From assembly GCF_003610995.1 (NCBI RefSeq), contig NZ_CP032543.1, forward strand, positions 1,922,001 through 1,986,000: 64,000 bases of DNA. Direction: 5' to 3'. Positions 8,674 through 18,382 of the stretch are shown here, piece after piece; position 1 is the stretch's first letter, and each line of letters begins with the position of its first letter. Origin of the DNA: Streptomyces griseus subsp. griseus (lineage in GTDB: Bacteria; Actinomycetota; Actinomycetes; Streptomycetales; Streptomycetaceae). The notes below the pieces were generated by a model. That model ran no database searches and was not told where the DNA came from. It saw only the letters and a list, made by a program, of their open reading frames with translations. The position numbers were made by a program, and so were the translations under genes.

Positions 8674-11406
8674 GTGGCTTCCGGATCCGATCGCAACCCG
8701 ATCATCATTGGCGGCCTTCCGAGCCAGGTCCCGGATTTTGATCCGGAGGAGACCCAGGAATGGCTCGACTCCCTCGACGCCGCCGTCGACGAGCGAGGCC
8801 GTGAGCGGGCCCGCTACCTGATGCTCCGGCTCATCGAGCGCGCGCGTGAGAAGCGTGTCGCGGTGCCGGAGATGCGCAGCACGGACTACGTGAACACGAT
8901 CGCCACGAAGGACGAGCCGTTCTTCCCGGGCGACGAGGAGATCGAGCGCAAGGTCCTCAACGCGACCCGCTGGAACGCGGCCGTGATGGTCTCGCGGGCG
9001 CAGCGTCCCGGGATCGGTGTCGGCGGCCACATCGCCACCTTCGCCTCCTCCGCCTCGCTGTACGACGTGGGCTTCAACCACTTCTTCCGCGGCAAGGACC
9101 AGGGCGACGGCGGCGACCAGATCTTCTTCCAGGGGCACGCGTCCCCCGGGATCTACGCCCGCGCGTTCCTGCTGGACCGGCTGAGCGAGGCCCAGCTGGA
9201 CGCCTTCCGCCAGGAGAAGTCGAAGGCGCCGAACGGCCTCTCCAGCTACCCGCACCCGCGGCTGATGCCGGACTTCTGGGAGTTCCCGACCGTCTCGATG
9301 GGCCTCGGCCCGCTCGGCGCGATCTACCAGGCGCGGATGAACCGCTACATGGAGGCGCGCGGCATCGCCGACACCTCCAAGTCGCATGTGTGGGCCTACC
9401 TGGGCGACGGCGAGATGGACGAGCCGGAGTCGCTGGGGCAGCTCTCCATCGCAGCCCGTGAGGGCCTGGACAACCTGACCTTCGTCGTTAACTGCAACCT
9501 CCAGCGCCTCGACGGCCCGGTGCGCGGCAACGGCAAGATCATCCAGGAGCTGGAGTCGCAGTTCCGGGGCGCCGGCTGGAACGTCATCAAGCTGGTCTGG
9601 GACCGCTCCTGGGACCCGCTGCTGGCGCAGGACCGCACGGGCATCCTGGTCAACCGGCTGAACACCACGCCGGACGGCCAGTTCCAGACGTACGCCACCG
9701 AGACCGGTGAGTACATCCGCGAGCACTTCTTCGGTGACGACCCGCGGCTGCGCGAGATGGTCAAGGACATGACCGACCAGCAGATCCTGCACCTGGGGCG
9801 CGGCGGGCACGACCACAGGAAGGTCTACGCGGCCTACGCGGCGGCCAAGGCGCACAAGGGCCAGCCGACCGTGATCCTCGCGCAGACGGTCAAGGGCTGG
9901 ACGCTGGGGCCGAACTTCGAGGGCCGCAACGCGACCCACCAGATGAAGAAGCTCACGGTCGAGGACCTCAAGCGGTTCCGCGACCGGCTGCACATCCCGA
10001 TCACCGACAAGCAGCTGGACGAGGGCTACCCGCCCTACTACCACCCGGGCCGCGACTCGGAGGAGATCCAGTACATGCACGACCGCCGCAACAGTCTGGG
10101 CGGCTATGTGCCGACCCGGGTGGTGCGTGCGAAGCCCCTGCCGCAGCCCGAGGACAAGACGTACGCGGCTGCGAAGAAGGGTTCGGGTTCGCAGTCGATC
10201 GCCACCACCATGGCGTTCGTCCGCATCCTGAAGGACCTCATGCGGGACAAGGAGATCGGCAAGCGGTTCGTGCTGATCGCGCCCGATGAGTACCGCACGT
10301 TCGGCATGGACGCGTTCTTCCCGAGCGCGAAGATCTACAACCCGCTGGGCCAGCAGTACGAGGCGGTGGACCGCGATCTGCTGCTCGCGTACAAGGAGTC
10401 GCCGACCGGCCAGATGCTGCACGACGGCATCTCCGAGGCGGGCTGTACGGCCTCGCTGATCGCCGCCGGTTCGGCGTACGCGACACATGGCGAGCCGCTG
10501 ATCCCGGTGTACGTCTTCTACTCGATGTTCGGTTTCCAGCGCACCGGTGACCAGTTCTGGCAGATGGCCGACCAGCTCTCGCGCGGTTTCGTACTGGGCG
10601 CGACCGCCGGGCGTACGACGCTGACCGGTGAAGGGCTCCAGCACGCGGACGGCCACTCGCAGCTGCTCGCCTCCACCAACCCGGGCTGTGTCGCCTACGA
10701 CCCGGCCTTCGGGTACGAGATCGCGCACATCATGCAGGACGGGCTGCGCCGGATGTACGGCGAGGCGAACGAGGACGTCTTCTACTACCTCACCGTCTAC
10801 AACGAGCCGATCCAGCACCCGGCCGAGCCCGAGAACGTGGACGTGGACGGCATCCTCAAGGGTGTCCACCGCTTCAAGCAGGGCGAGGCGGGCGAGATCC
10901 CGGCGCAGATCCTGGCGTCCGGTGTGGCGGTCCCGTGGGCCGTCGAGGCGCAGAAGATCCTCGCCGAGGAGTGGAACGTCAAGGCGGACGTCTGGTCGGC
11001 CACCTCCTGGAACGAGCTGCGGCGCGAGGCCGTGGACGTGGAGCGGTACAACCTGCTCCACCCGGAGGAGGAGCAGCGCGTCCCGTACGTGACGCAGAAG
11101 CTGGGCGGGGCCGAGGGCCCGTTCGTGGCGGTCTCCGACTGGATGCGTTCGGTGCCGGACCAGATCGCGCGCTGGGTGCCCGGTGCGTACCAGTCGCTGG
11201 GCGCCGACGGCTTCGGCTTCGCCGACACCCGTGGTGCGGCCCGCCGGTTCTTCCACATCGACGCGCAGTCGATCGTCCTCGCGGTGCTCACCGAGCTCGC
11301 CAAGGAGGGGAAGATCGACCGGTCGGCCCTGAAGACGGCGCTGGACCGCTACGACCTCCTGGATGTGGCCGCGGCCGATCCGGGCGCCGCCGGCGGCGAC
11401 GCGTAG
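8674..11406 (+). CDS. aceE: Pyruvate dehydrogenase E1 component, homodimeric type
   Basis: 910 residues, the usual size for homodimeric E1. It decarboxylates pyruvate with thiamine diphosphate and passes the acetyl group to the E2 lipoyl domain, giving acetyl-CoA. The ThDP/Mg motif GDGEMDE lies at residues 244-250 and closes with VVNCN about 28 residues later. The substrate-channel and C-terminal transketolase domains follow ([36 protein letters not shown] region at about 650). The start is GTG 8674, after GAAGGAAC. It is transcribed alone and ends in a strong hairpin. The product feeds the fatty-acid genes further along the window. Confidence 0.97.
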   Translation: MASGSDRNPIIIGGLPSQVPDFDPEETQEWLDSLDAAVDERGRERARYLMLRLIERAREKRVAVPEMRSTDYVNTIATKDEPFFPGDEEIERKVLNATRWNAAVMVSRAQRPGIGVGGHIATFASSASLYDVGFNHFFRGKDQGDGGDQIFFQGHASPGIYARAFLLDRLSEAQLDAFRQEKSKAPNGLSSYPHPRLMPDFWEFPTVSMGLGPLGAIYQARMNRYMEARGIADTSKSHVWAYLGDGEMDEPESLGQLSIAAREGLDNLTFVVNCNLQRLDGPVRGNGKIIQELESQFRGAGWNVIKLVWDRSWDPLLAQDRTGILVNRLNTTPDGQFQTYATETGEYIREHFFGDDPRLREMVKDMTDQQILHLGRGGHDHRKVYAAYAAAKAHKGQPTVILAQTVKGWTLGPNFEGRNATHQMKKLTVEDLKRFRDRLHIPITDKQLDEGYPPYYHPGRDSEEIQYMHDRRNSLGGYVPTRVVRAKPLPQPEDKTYAAAKKGSGSQSIATTMAFVRILKDLMRDKEIGKRFVLIAPDEYRTFGMDAFFPSAKIYNPLGQQYEAVDRDLLLAYKESPTGQMLHDGISEAGCTASLIAAGSAYATHGEPLIPVYVFYSMFGFQRTGDQFWQMADQLSRGFVLGATAGRTTLTGEGLQHADGHSQLLASTNPGCVAYDPAFGYEIAHIMQDGLRRMYGEANEDVFYYLTVYNEPIQHPAEPENVDVDGILKGVHRFKQGEAGEIPAQILASGVAVPWAVEAQKILAEEWNVKADVWSATSWNELRREAVDVERYNLLHPEEEQRVPYVTQKLGGAEGPFVAVSDWMRSVPDQIARWVPGAYQSLGADGFGFADTRGAARRFFHIDAQSIVLAVLTELAKEGKIDRSALKTALDRYDLLDVAAADPGAAGGDA

Positions 11407-11432
11407 CCGTAGAGCCGCTGTACGGGTCCGAG

Positions 11433-11460
11433 GGGCGGCGACGCGCGTGCGTCGCCGCCC
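11433..11460. terminator. Bidirectional hairpin after aceE
   Basis: 12-bp perfect stem GGGCGGCGACGC / GCGTCGCCGCCC with a 4-nt loop followed by TT, between convergent aceE and the I36-like gene. Confidence 0.8.
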
Positions 11461-11483
11461 TTCGGCGTGTCCGGAGGCGGCCG

Positions 11484-11903
11484 CTAGTTCTCCCAGATCT
11501 TGAAGGCTCGCACCTGGTACGGGGAGCGGGGCAGCCAGGTCCCGCCGCCCGGGTACGTCTCGAACTCGCCCGTCTCCCGGCACTCGGCCGACTGGTAGGT
11601 GGTGACGGGCCGCCCGGTGCGGTTGGCGAGGGACTGGGCGTCGCCGCCCTTGGGGAGCGGGGTGCAGCTCTCGATGTCGACGGTGGAGAGTTCGTACGTC
11701 TGCCGGGCGCCGGCGAAGTCGGGCTTCTTCCAGAGGCAGAGCCGGCCCGCCTCGCAGGTGCCGAGCCGGATATCCGAGGAGGTCTTCGGGGCGGCGGCCG
11801 CCCGGTCCTGGGCGAGCGCCTGCGGGATGAGCGCGGTGAGTGCCGTGACGGCCAGGCCTGCGGCGAGAGCGGTCGTGCGGTTCTTGCGCATGGTCGTACG
11901 CAT
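11484..11903 (-). CDS. Secreted peptidase-inhibitor I36-like protein
   Basis: 139 residues with a Sec signal peptide (MRTTMRKNRTTALAAGLAVTALTALIPQALA, cleavage probably after ALA or shortly after). The mature part carries CEAGRLCLWKKPDFAG and a Cys pair further on, the beta/gamma-crystallin-like pattern of the I36 family, whose founder is the Streptomyces metalloproteinase inhibitor SMPI. It is likely an extracellular inhibitor or small structural protein; the inhibited protease cannot be deduced. ATG 11903 and ATG 11891 are both possible starts; the first is better placed behind GGGGGTTG. It is convergent with aceE. Confidence 0.75.
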   Translation of the reverse strand: MRTTMRKNRTTALAAGLAVTALTALIPQALAQDRAAAAPKTSSDIRLGTCEAGRLCLWKKPDFAGARQTYELSTVDIESCTPLPKGGDAQSLANRTGRPVTTYQSAECRETGEFETYPGGGTWLPRSPYQVRAFKIWEN

Positions 11904-12027
11904 GGTGGATCAACCCCCGTAGTCGTGTGCCGCGCCGTGTGGTGGCGCGCTGCTCTGTCCTGACCACCCTGACCAGTGCGGCGGGGCTCGGGGAAGAGGA
12001 GGGCGGTCCACGCCACCCTGATAGGCG

Positions 12028-12059
12028 ACAGCCCCGCCGAAAGGATTCGGCGGGGCTGT
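12028..12059. terminator. Strong hairpin between the I36 gene and the MFS exporter
   Basis: Perfect 14-bp stem (12028-12041 with 12046-12059), AGGA loop. It lies downstream of the MFS gene on the minus strand and upstream of the I36 gene, so it should terminate the exporter transcript. Confidence 0.8.
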
Positions 12060-12110
12060 GACGTGCGCTGTGTTGACGGATTCCCGGGGCCAGGGGCCCA
12101 GGGCCCGGGG

Positions 12111-13730
12111 TCAGATGTGGCCGACTCCGGCGCCCGCCTCGGCGTTCGCACCGCGCTTGGTGAGGGTGGCGACCCCGGCCGCGACGACGGCGACGACGCC
12201 CGCGACGGTGAAGGCCAGGCCCATTCCGGACATGAACGTGTCGTGGATGACCTTGCCGATGGTGTCGACGACTTCCGGCGTCATACCGGGGGCCTTGGAG
12301 AGGGCGTCCACCGGGACCATGCCGAACTCGGCGGCCTTCTCCAGCCCCGGATCGGGCGTGCCGGGCAGGCCCGCGTCCGTCCAGTTGCCCGCGAACTCCG
12401 CGCTGACCTTGGAGGACATGACCGCGCCGAGGACGGCGGTGCCGAGGGCGCCACCGACCTGCATGGCGGCCTGCTGGAGGCCGCCGGCCACGCCGGAGAG
12501 CTCCAGGGGCGCGTTGCCGACGATGACCTCGGTGGCGCCGACCATGACCGGGGCCAGGCCGCAGCCGAGCAGGGCGAACCAGAGGGACATGGCGAAGGTG
12601 CCGGTGGACTCGCTGAGCGTCGTCATGCCGAACATGGCGGTGGCCGTGCAGACCATGCCGCCGACCAGCGGGACGCGGGGGCCGAACTTGGTGATCAGCA
12701 GCCCGGCGACCGGCGAGGAGACGATCATCATGGCCGTCAGCGGCAGCAGGTGGAGACCGCTGTCGACGGGGCTGAGGCCGTGGACGCCCTGGAGGAAGAA
12801 CGTCACGAAGAAGAGACCGCCCATGAAGGCGAACGCCATCAGCACCATGAGGATGGCGCCGGCCGTCAACGGGATGGAGCGGAACATCGCCAGCGGGACG
12901 AGCGGCTCGCGTACCCGGGTCTGCCAGAGGCCGAAGGCGAGGAAGAGCGCGATGGCGAGGACGAGGAAGAACCAGGTCCAGGCGCCGCCCCAGCCCCAGG
13001 ACTCACCGGCCTTGATGATGCCCCAGATGAGGGAGAACATCGCGCCCGAGAGCAGCACGATGCCGAGGATGTCGAAGGAGCGCGGCGCGTTGGCGGCGCG
13101 GTGGTCCTTGAGGATCACCAGGCCGAAGACGAGCGCGACGATGCCGACCGGCACGTTGATGAAGAAGACCGACTGCCAGCTGACGTGCTCCACGAGCAGA
13201 CCGCCGACGATGGGGCCGCCCGCGGTGGACGCGCCGATGACCATGCCCCAGATGCCGATGGCCATGTTCAGCTTCTCGGCGGGGAAGGTGGCCCGCAGCA
13301 GACCGAGCGCGGCGGGCATCAGCAGGGCACCGAAGAGGCCCTGGAGCACGCGGAAGAGGACGACCAGGCCGATCTCCTTGGAGAAGCCGATCGCGGCGGA
13401 GGAGGCGGCGAAGCCCGCGATGCCGATCAGGAAGGTCTGGCGGTGGCCGAAGCGGTCACCGAGCTTCCCCGCGGTGATCAGGGCGACGGCCAGGGCGAGC
13501 AGATAGCCGTTGGTGATCCACTGGACGTCGGCGAGCGTGGCGCCGAGGTCCCGCTGGATCGCGGGGTTCGCGATGGCGACGATCGTGCCGTCGAGCGCGA
13601 CCATCATCACGCCGATGGCTACGGCGAAAAGGGTCAGCCAGGGGTGGCCGCGAAGCCCCTTGGCCGCGGCGGGTACGGGGCCGTCTTCCGGTTCCCGCGG
13701 CGCCTTCTCGACGGTGGTCTGACTAGTCAT
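12111..13730 (-). CDS. DHA2-family MFS multidrug exporter
   Basis: 539 residues with about 14 hydrophobic helices, the EmrB/QacA (DHA2) size. The N-terminal loop motif GKLGDRFGHRQTF (motif A) and VALDGTIVAIANPAIQRDL in helix 1 (motif D1) are typical. It should expel hydrophobic drugs or metabolites with proton exchange at the cytoplasmic membrane. The gene is divergent from a TetR regulator across 115 bp, the common arrangement for a self-regulated exporter pair. The intergenic DNA holds TGACAG at 13744 and 13754 and TTGACA at 13760, near-regular repeats that may be part of the operator or promoter. Confidence 0.92.
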   Translation of the reverse strand: MTSQTTVEKAPREPEDGPVPAAAKGLRGHPWLTLFAVAIGVMMVALDGTIVAIANPAIQRDLGATLADVQWITNGYLLALAVALITAGKLGDRFGHRQTFLIGIAGFAASSAAIGFSKEIGLVVLFRVLQGLFGALLMPAALGLLRATFPAEKLNMAIGIWGMVIGASTAGGPIVGGLLVEHVSWQSVFFINVPVGIVALVFGLVILKDHRAANAPRSFDILGIVLLSGAMFSLIWGIIKAGESWGWGGAWTWFFLVLAIALFLAFGLWQTRVREPLVPLAMFRSIPLTAGAILMVLMAFAFMGGLFFVTFFLQGVHGLSPVDSGLHLLPLTAMMIVSSPVAGLLITKFGPRVPLVGGMVCTATAMFGMTTLSESTGTFAMSLWFALLGCGLAPVMVGATEVIVGNAPLELSGVAGGLQQAAMQVGGALGTAVLGAVMSSKVSAEFAGNWTDAGLPGTPDPGLEKAAEFGMVPVDALSKAPGMTPEVVDTIGKVIHDTFMSGMGLAFTVAGVVAVVAAGVATLTKRGANAEAGAGVGHI

Positions 13731-13845
13731 ACGCGGAGACTAATGACAGCCGCTGACAGTTGACAAACGCATTCACGAGCCAGTAGCTGTCGCGTAGCTC
13801 ACAGGTAAGCTGACCTGGACAAACGAGGGAAAAGAGGACCGGTAC

Positions 13846-14535
13846 GTGACCCACGGGCAGAGAGGCGCGCCCCGGCCCGGGCTGCGGGAGCGGAAGAAGC
13901 GGCGCACCCGTGACGCACTGTTGCGCGCCGCCCTCGAACTCTTCACCACCCAGGGGTACGAGCAGACCACCGTCGACGAGATCGTCGAGGCGGTCGACGT
14001 CTCGCAGCGCACCTTCTTCCGCTACTTCGCGAGCAAGGAGGACACCACGTTCGCGGTACAGGAGATGGTCGAGTCCCGCTTCATCGCGGAGCTGCGCCGC
14101 CGCCCGCCCGGCGAAGCCCCGTTCGAGGCGATGCGCCGGGCCGTGCTCTCCGCCTGGAACAGCATCGGCGAGGCGATCGAGGAGGTCATCACGGTCGACC
14201 TCCATATGCGCACGTACCAGATGATCGAGTCGACCCCCTCCCTGCTCGCCGCCCATATGCGGCGCGGGATCGCCCTGGAGAAGCAGATCGCCCAGCTGAT
14301 CGCGGAGCGCGAGGGCCTCGACGTCACGAGGGACCCCCGGCCGCGGGTGGCCGTCGCCGCCTTCTCCGGGGTGATGCGGGTGACCGGCCAGCTGTGGGGC
14401 CGGGGGCACGATTCGAGCGTGGAGGCGCTGCGCGACCTCACCGAGGAGTATCTGGACCAGCTCGTCCCGGCGCTTGCGGGCGACTGGCGCCAGCACGGTG
14501 ACCAGTCGGCGCGGGCGGACAGCTGCCGGCCATGA
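13846..14535 (+). CDS. TetR-family repressor of the divergent exporter
   Basis: 229 residues. The N-terminal helix-turn-helix is clear: RTRDALLRAALELFTTQGYEQTTVDEIVEAVDVSQRTFFRYFASKED (about residues 20-65), followed by an all-helical ligand domain. The FRYFASKE ending of the HTH is the TetR hallmark. The start is GTG 13846; no other start precedes the HTH closely. The ligand is presumably a substrate of the neighbouring exporter (inference from the divergent arrangement). Confidence 0.92.
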   Translation: MTHGQRGAPRPGLRERKKRRTRDALLRAALELFTTQGYEQTTVDEIVEAVDVSQRTFFRYFASKEDTTFAVQEMVESRFIAELRRRPPGEAPFEAMRRAVLSAWNSIGEAIEEVITVDLHMRTYQMIESTPSLLAAHMRRGIALEKQIAQLIAEREGLDVTRDPRPRVAVAAFSGVMRVTGQLWGRGHDSSVEALRDLTEEYLDQLVPALAGDWRQHGDQSARADSCRP

Positions 14536-14631
14536 CGCTGTGTGAAGAAATTCGGTTGAATCCTTAGCAGCCGGGTGATGTCCCTCACCTGGATCACGGT
14601 CCCGCGCGCACGTCTCCTAGGGTGTGGCGCA

Positions 14632-15840
14632 GTGACTTCTTTCGACTCCTCCCCCACCCTGACCGCGTGGCGCGCGCTGCTCGCCGTGGCGGTCGTGTTC
14701 GTGATGCTGGCGACGACGGGCTGGTCCGCCGTACGGGACCACCACGCCGACGGGCCACGTGAGCTGGCCCTCGCCTCCTGGGCGCGGGACCGGATAGCGG
14801 GCCGTTCACTTCCGGACGTCGGGGCTCCGGCCTATCGGACGGCCCACTTCTTCGCCACGCTCACCTCGGGACAGCAGATCGCGCTCGCGGACAGATACCC
14901 CTCGGTCGTGGGGAATCTGAACGGCGTGCCGGTCACCCTGCGCTACCACGCCAACCGGCTGGCCCTGAAGCAGGCGACGGCCGAGGAGAAGCGGCGGACG
15001 TACGACGAAGGGCTCTCGGCGGGCGGCCGCAGCGAGGCGGCCCAGCGGGTGGCCCGCTTCCGGTCGCTGCTCGCCGGGGACCGGCAGATCCTGGCCTTCG
15101 ACCCGTCCGGGCGGGGCCGTGCCGCCGAGGTGTTCGGCAACCTCGACCGGGCCTCCCGCGTCTCGGTGGTGGTCCCGGGCGTCGACACCAACCTCCTCAC
15201 GCTGGAGCGGAACCGCCGCGTCAACTCCGCGCCCGTCGGCATGGCGAAGTCCCTGTACGGGGCGGAGCGCGCGGCCTCCCCGGGGACCCGTACCGCCGTC
15301 ATCGCCTGGGCCGACTACACGGCCCCGGCCGGTCTCGGCATGGACGCGGCGCTCGGCGGGCTCGCGGCGGAGGGGGCCCTGCGGCTGAACGCGCTGGTGG
15401 GGGCGTTGCCCGGGACGTCCACGGTCTCGCTGTTCTGCCACAGCTACGGCTCCGTGGTGTGCGGGGTGGCCGCCGGCCAGGCGCCCGGCCGGGTGGCCGA
15501 CATCGCGGTCGCCGGGTCCCCCGGCATGCGGGCGGAGAACGCCGCGCGGCTGGACACCGGCGCCCGGATCTGGGCGATGCGGGACCGGGACGACTGGATC
15601 CGGGACGTGCCGCATCTGGAGTTCGGCGGCATCGGCCACGGCGCCGACCCGGTCGACCCCGCCTTCGGCGCCCGGCTGGTCTCGGCGGCCGGGGCCTCGG
15701 GCCACAGCGGCTACTTCGAACCCGGCACCGAGAGCCTCGGCAACTTCGCCGCGATCGGTGTCGGCGCATATGAATCGGTCAGCTGCGCAACGGCCGATGG
15801 CGCTTGCCACAGTGGTATTTCCGGCGAGCGGGAGGGCTGA
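14632..15840 (+). CDS. DUF1023 alpha/beta-hydrolase, membrane-anchored (paralogue A)
   Basis: 402 residues. An N-terminal hydrophobic stretch (LLAVAVVFVMLATTGWSAV) acts as signal or anchor. The hydrolase part has the nucleophile elbow FCHSYGSVVCG with Ser271, preceded by VSVVVPGVDTN (oxyanion region) and followed by a late His in GHSGYF. DUF1023 proteins are actinobacterial secreted or anchored serine hydrolases of unknown substrate. The start is GTG 14632, with AGGG upstream. It is clearly paralogous to the protein at 19234, sharing YRTAHFF/FFRRL-type segments, PSVVGNLNG/DG and GMAKSLYG/YA. The two copies flank a two-component system. Confidence 0.85.
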   Translation: MTSFDSSPTLTAWRALLAVAVVFVMLATTGWSAVRDHHADGPRELALASWARDRIAGRSLPDVGAPAYRTAHFFATLTSGQQIALADRYPSVVGNLNGVPVTLRYHANRLALKQATAEEKRRTYDEGLSAGGRSEAAQRVARFRSLLAGDRQILAFDPSGRGRAAEVFGNLDRASRVSVVVPGVDTNLLTLERNRRVNSAPVGMAKSLYGAERAASPGTRTAVIAWADYTAPAGLGMDAALGGLAAEGALRLNALVGALPGTSTVSLFCHSYGSVVCGVAAGQAPGRVADIAVAGSPGMRAENAARLDTGARIWAMRDRDDWIRDVPHLEFGGIGHGADPVDPAFGARLVSAAGASGHSGYFEPGTESLGNFAAIGVGAYESVSCATADGACHSGISGEREG

Positions 15841-15926
15841 CGCGCGTAGAGCAGCGTGACTGGCCGATTAATTGCGACTTACGCCGAGGGGGGACGTGCG
15901 AGCCTGTGCCGCATACGATGAGGCAC

Positions 15927-16895
15927 ATGGGTGATGTGCTGGCCGGAATTCATGCCACCTGGGAGTTCGACACCGACTCCGTGCTCATCCGCTTCGAACG
16001 GGGTATCCGCACACCGAAGCTGCTGCAGAGCCTGCGGGAGCGCCGCATCCCGCACGCTGCGATGTCGTCGGTGACGCTGACCCCGGGCAAGCGGGACACG
16101 GTGGTGCTGCGTGTCGTCCCGAGACCGGGTGCCGACCCGCTCTGGGAGGCTGCCGCGGGGCAGCTGAAGGAGGGGTGCGACCCCTACCGCCTGGTACTTC
16201 CGGCGGAGCGGGAGCTGCTCGCGGAGTATTACGCGGACGAGCTGCGGTCCTGTCTGGACCCCGCGTCCGACGAGCCCGCCGACCGCTTCCTGGTCGCCGC
16301 CCCGGAGGCGCCGATGCAGTTCAAGGCGTACGACGGGCGGGCCTCCTTCGACGGCGAGCGGGTCTCCTTCCGGTGGTTCTGGACGGGGGCCTCCAGCGCG
16401 AAGTGGAAGGCCGGTGACCAGACGTACCGCGCGAGCGAACTGGCCGGAATTGAGTGGCGCTCCCCCGAAGGCCTGGACGGCTGTCTCCGTCTGCTGCCAC
16501 GCGCGGCCGCCCCGGCGGACCACCGCACCGGCGGCAGCCTCGGCGACCTGCACGGGCCTGTCACCCCTGGTCCCGATAGGGCGGGCGTCGCCGTGGACGG
16601 CGCCCCGGCCACCGTGAGCCGCGCCCCCGCGGACCAGGATCCGGCGGCGGTGCTTTTCGGCCTCGGCTACGGGCCGGTGCACGAGTCGCTGCCCTTCGCC
16701 GCCGCCGTACTGGAATCCGTACGCCGGACCCAGAGCGCGCCGGCCGTCCCCGCCCCGGTCCTGGTGAACGCCGGGCGGCGCGACCCGGCCGACATCGCCG
16801 AGCGGATACATCACCTGGGCGAACTGCATCAGGCGGGGCTGGTGACGGACGACGAGTACAGCGCGAAGAAGGCGCAGCTGCTCGCGGAGCTGTGA
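15927..16895 (+). CDS. DUF4429 protein with C-terminal SHOCT motif
   Basis: 322 residues. It begins MGDVLAGIHATWEFDTDSVLIRF and has two beta-rich DUF4429-type segments (the second at AYDGRASFDGERVSFRWFWTG). The end, DIAERIHHLGELHQAGLVTDDEYSAKKAQLL, is a SHOCT oligomerisation motif. A Pro/Ala-rich linker with little conservation lies at about residues 200-260. ATG 15927 follows GAGG; the in-frame ATG 15918 has no ribosome site. The function is not known; SHOCT domains often occur in membrane-associated or stress proteins. It is co-directional with, but 86 nt from, the hydrolase. Confidence 0.8.
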   Translation: MGDVLAGIHATWEFDTDSVLIRFERGIRTPKLLQSLRERRIPHAAMSSVTLTPGKRDTVVLRVVPRPGADPLWEAAAGQLKEGCDPYRLVLPAERELLAEYYADELRSCLDPASDEPADRFLVAAPEAPMQFKAYDGRASFDGERVSFRWFWTGASSAKWKAGDQTYRASELAGIEWRSPEGLDGCLRLLPRAAAPADHRTGGSLGDLHGPVTPGPDRAGVAVDGAPATVSRAPADQDPAAVLFGLGYGPVHESLPFAAAVLESVRRTQSAPAVPAPVLVNAGRRDPADIAERIHHLGELHQAGLVTDDEYSAKKAQLLAEL

Positions 16896-16927
16896 GGCCG
16901 GAGCGGTCTCGTACCGGCGACACCCCG

Positions 16928-16937
16928 TACTGGGGTA
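16928..16937 (-). promoter_or_regulatory. Decamer TACCCCAGTA (reverse orientation) upstream of the kinase gene
   Basis: This 10-mer, read on the minus strand, is repeated exactly in the opposite orientation at 19121-19130, upstream of the second DUF1023 gene. Flanking CCCCGGTRTGACG strings are also shared (16963-16975 and 19150-19162). It is a candidate site for the local NarL-type regulator. Confidence 0.45.
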
Positions 16938-17011
16938 TCAGGGGGCGGGTGGGCGTTCGGCACCCCGGTATGACGTCCCGGCGGCGGTCGCCCTCCTAGG
17001 CTGGCCCGGCC

Positions 17012-18382
17012 ATGTCCACTTCCCCCGCCGGGCCCCAGCCGCCCGCCGACGGCCTGCTGAGCGCCGCCCGCCGCAATCTGCGCGAGCTCGCCCTCGGGCT
17101 GTCCCACGCGTCCCATCCGTCCACGCCGTTGCTGGCCCACGCTCCCAGACTGTGGCAGCGGCTCCTTCCGTACGTCGTGGTCCTCGCGCTGGTCGGGACC
17201 TTCATCCCGGTCACCATCACCAACCTGATCACGCAGTACGGCGTGCCCGGCGCGCTGGCGGGGGCGCTCGGCGTGGCCCAGGCGGCACCGCTGGTGATGC
17301 TGGCCCACCGTCCCCTCCAGGCGTGGTGGATCATCTTCCCCGCCGACGTCCTGGGCGCACTGGTCCTGCTGGCGCGGCCCGCCGATCCGCACGACGTCTG
17401 GCCGTGGACCCCGCCGGCGATCGTGGCCTACCTCTTCCTGCTGCTGGCGCTCGGGCTGCGGGAGACCCGGCGGACCGTGATCGGCGTCTGGGCCGTGACG
17501 GGCGCCGCCGGAGCCGTGCTGCACCTGATCGCACCGGACCGCAGCGGTGGCAGCACCCTGCTGTTGACCATCCTCGGCGGGGTGGTGCTGGTGATCGGCG
17601 GGGCGGTACGGGAGCGGGGCGTGGCCCAGCGCCGGCTCGCCGAGCAGGAGACGATCAGCGAGGCCGAGCGGGCCCAGCGCACGCTGCTGGAGGAGCGGAC
17701 CCGGATCGCGCGCGAGCTGCACGACGTGGTCGCCCACCACATGTCGGTGATCACCGTGCAGGCCGATTCGGCTCCCTACCGGATCAGCGGCCTGCCGAAG
17801 GCCGCCGAGGAGGAGTTCACGGCCATCGCGACGGCGGCGCGGGAGTCGCTGGGCGAGATGCGGCGGCTGCTGTCGGTGCTGCGGAGCGAGGGGACGGAGG
17901 GCGACCGGGCACCGCAGCCGGGCCTGGACCGGCTCCAGCAGCTGGTGGAGGCGACCGTGCGGGCGGGGCTGCCGGCGGAGCTGGCGCTCAGCTCGGAGCT
18001 GAGCTCGGGGCGGTGCGAGGTGCCCCCGGCGGTGGACCTGTCGGCGTACCGGATCGTGCAGGAGGCCCTGGCCAATGTCGTGCGGCACGCGCCGGGGGCC
18101 CACACCCGGGTCCTCGTCGCGCCGGACAACGGCCACCTCCTGGTGCTCGTCGTCAACGGACCTGCCGCCACCCGCGGTTCGCCGCTTGAGACGAGCGGGA
18201 CCGGGCACGGGCTGATAGGGATGCGCGAGCGCGTACGGTTGACCGGCGGCACGCTGGACACCGGTCCGCTGCCCGACGGCGGGTTCCGGGTCGCGGCCAG
18301 GATGCCGCTTCCCCCGGCCACGGCGCCGACCACCTCGCCGTCGGCCGCACCACCCGCTCCCCTGCCTCCGGAGGACCTGTGA
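17012..18382 (+). CDS. DesK/NarL-type sensor histidine kinase
   Basis: 456 residues. Several hydrophobic segments in the first 200 residues form the membrane sensor. The HisKA_3 dimerisation helix ERTRIARELHDVVAHHMSVI carries the phosphoacceptor His237. The ATPase domain has the N-box IVQEALANVVRHA and the G-box GTGHGLIGMRERVRLTGG. It ends in a Pro-rich tail. The gene overlaps the response regulator by 4 nt (GTGA), so the two are translationally coupled and form one system. The signal is unknown; the membrane-rich sensor lacks a large outside loop, hinting at intramembrane or lipid-state sensing (inference). Confidence 0.95.
   Translation: MSTSPAGPQPPADGLLSAARRNLRELALGLSHASHPSTPLLAHAPRLWQRLLPYVVVLALVGTFIPVTITNLITQYGVPGALAGALGVAQAAPLVMLAHRPLQAWWIIFPADVLGALVLLARPADPHDVWPWTPPAIVAYLFLLLALGLRETRRTVIGVWAVTGAAGAVLHLIAPDRSGGSTLLLTILGGVVLVIGGAVRERGVAQRRLAEQETISEAERAQRTLLEERTRIARELHDVVAHHMSVITVQADSAPYRISGLPKAAEEEFTAIATAARESLGEMRRLLSVLRSEGTEGDRAPQPGLDRLQQLVEATVRAGLPAELALSSELSSGRCEVPPAVDLSAYRIVQEALANVVRHAPGAHTRVLVAPDNGHLLVLVVNGPAATRGSPLETSGTGHGLIGMRERVRLTGGTLDTGPLPDGGFRVAARMPLPPATAPTTSPSAAPPAPLPPEDL

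Noticed and set aside
8401..11967. Very long open frame antisense to aceE
   Set aside because: GC-skewed codons of aceE leave the opposite strand open; its translation is low complexity (Arg/Val/His-rich) and aceE is unmistakable.
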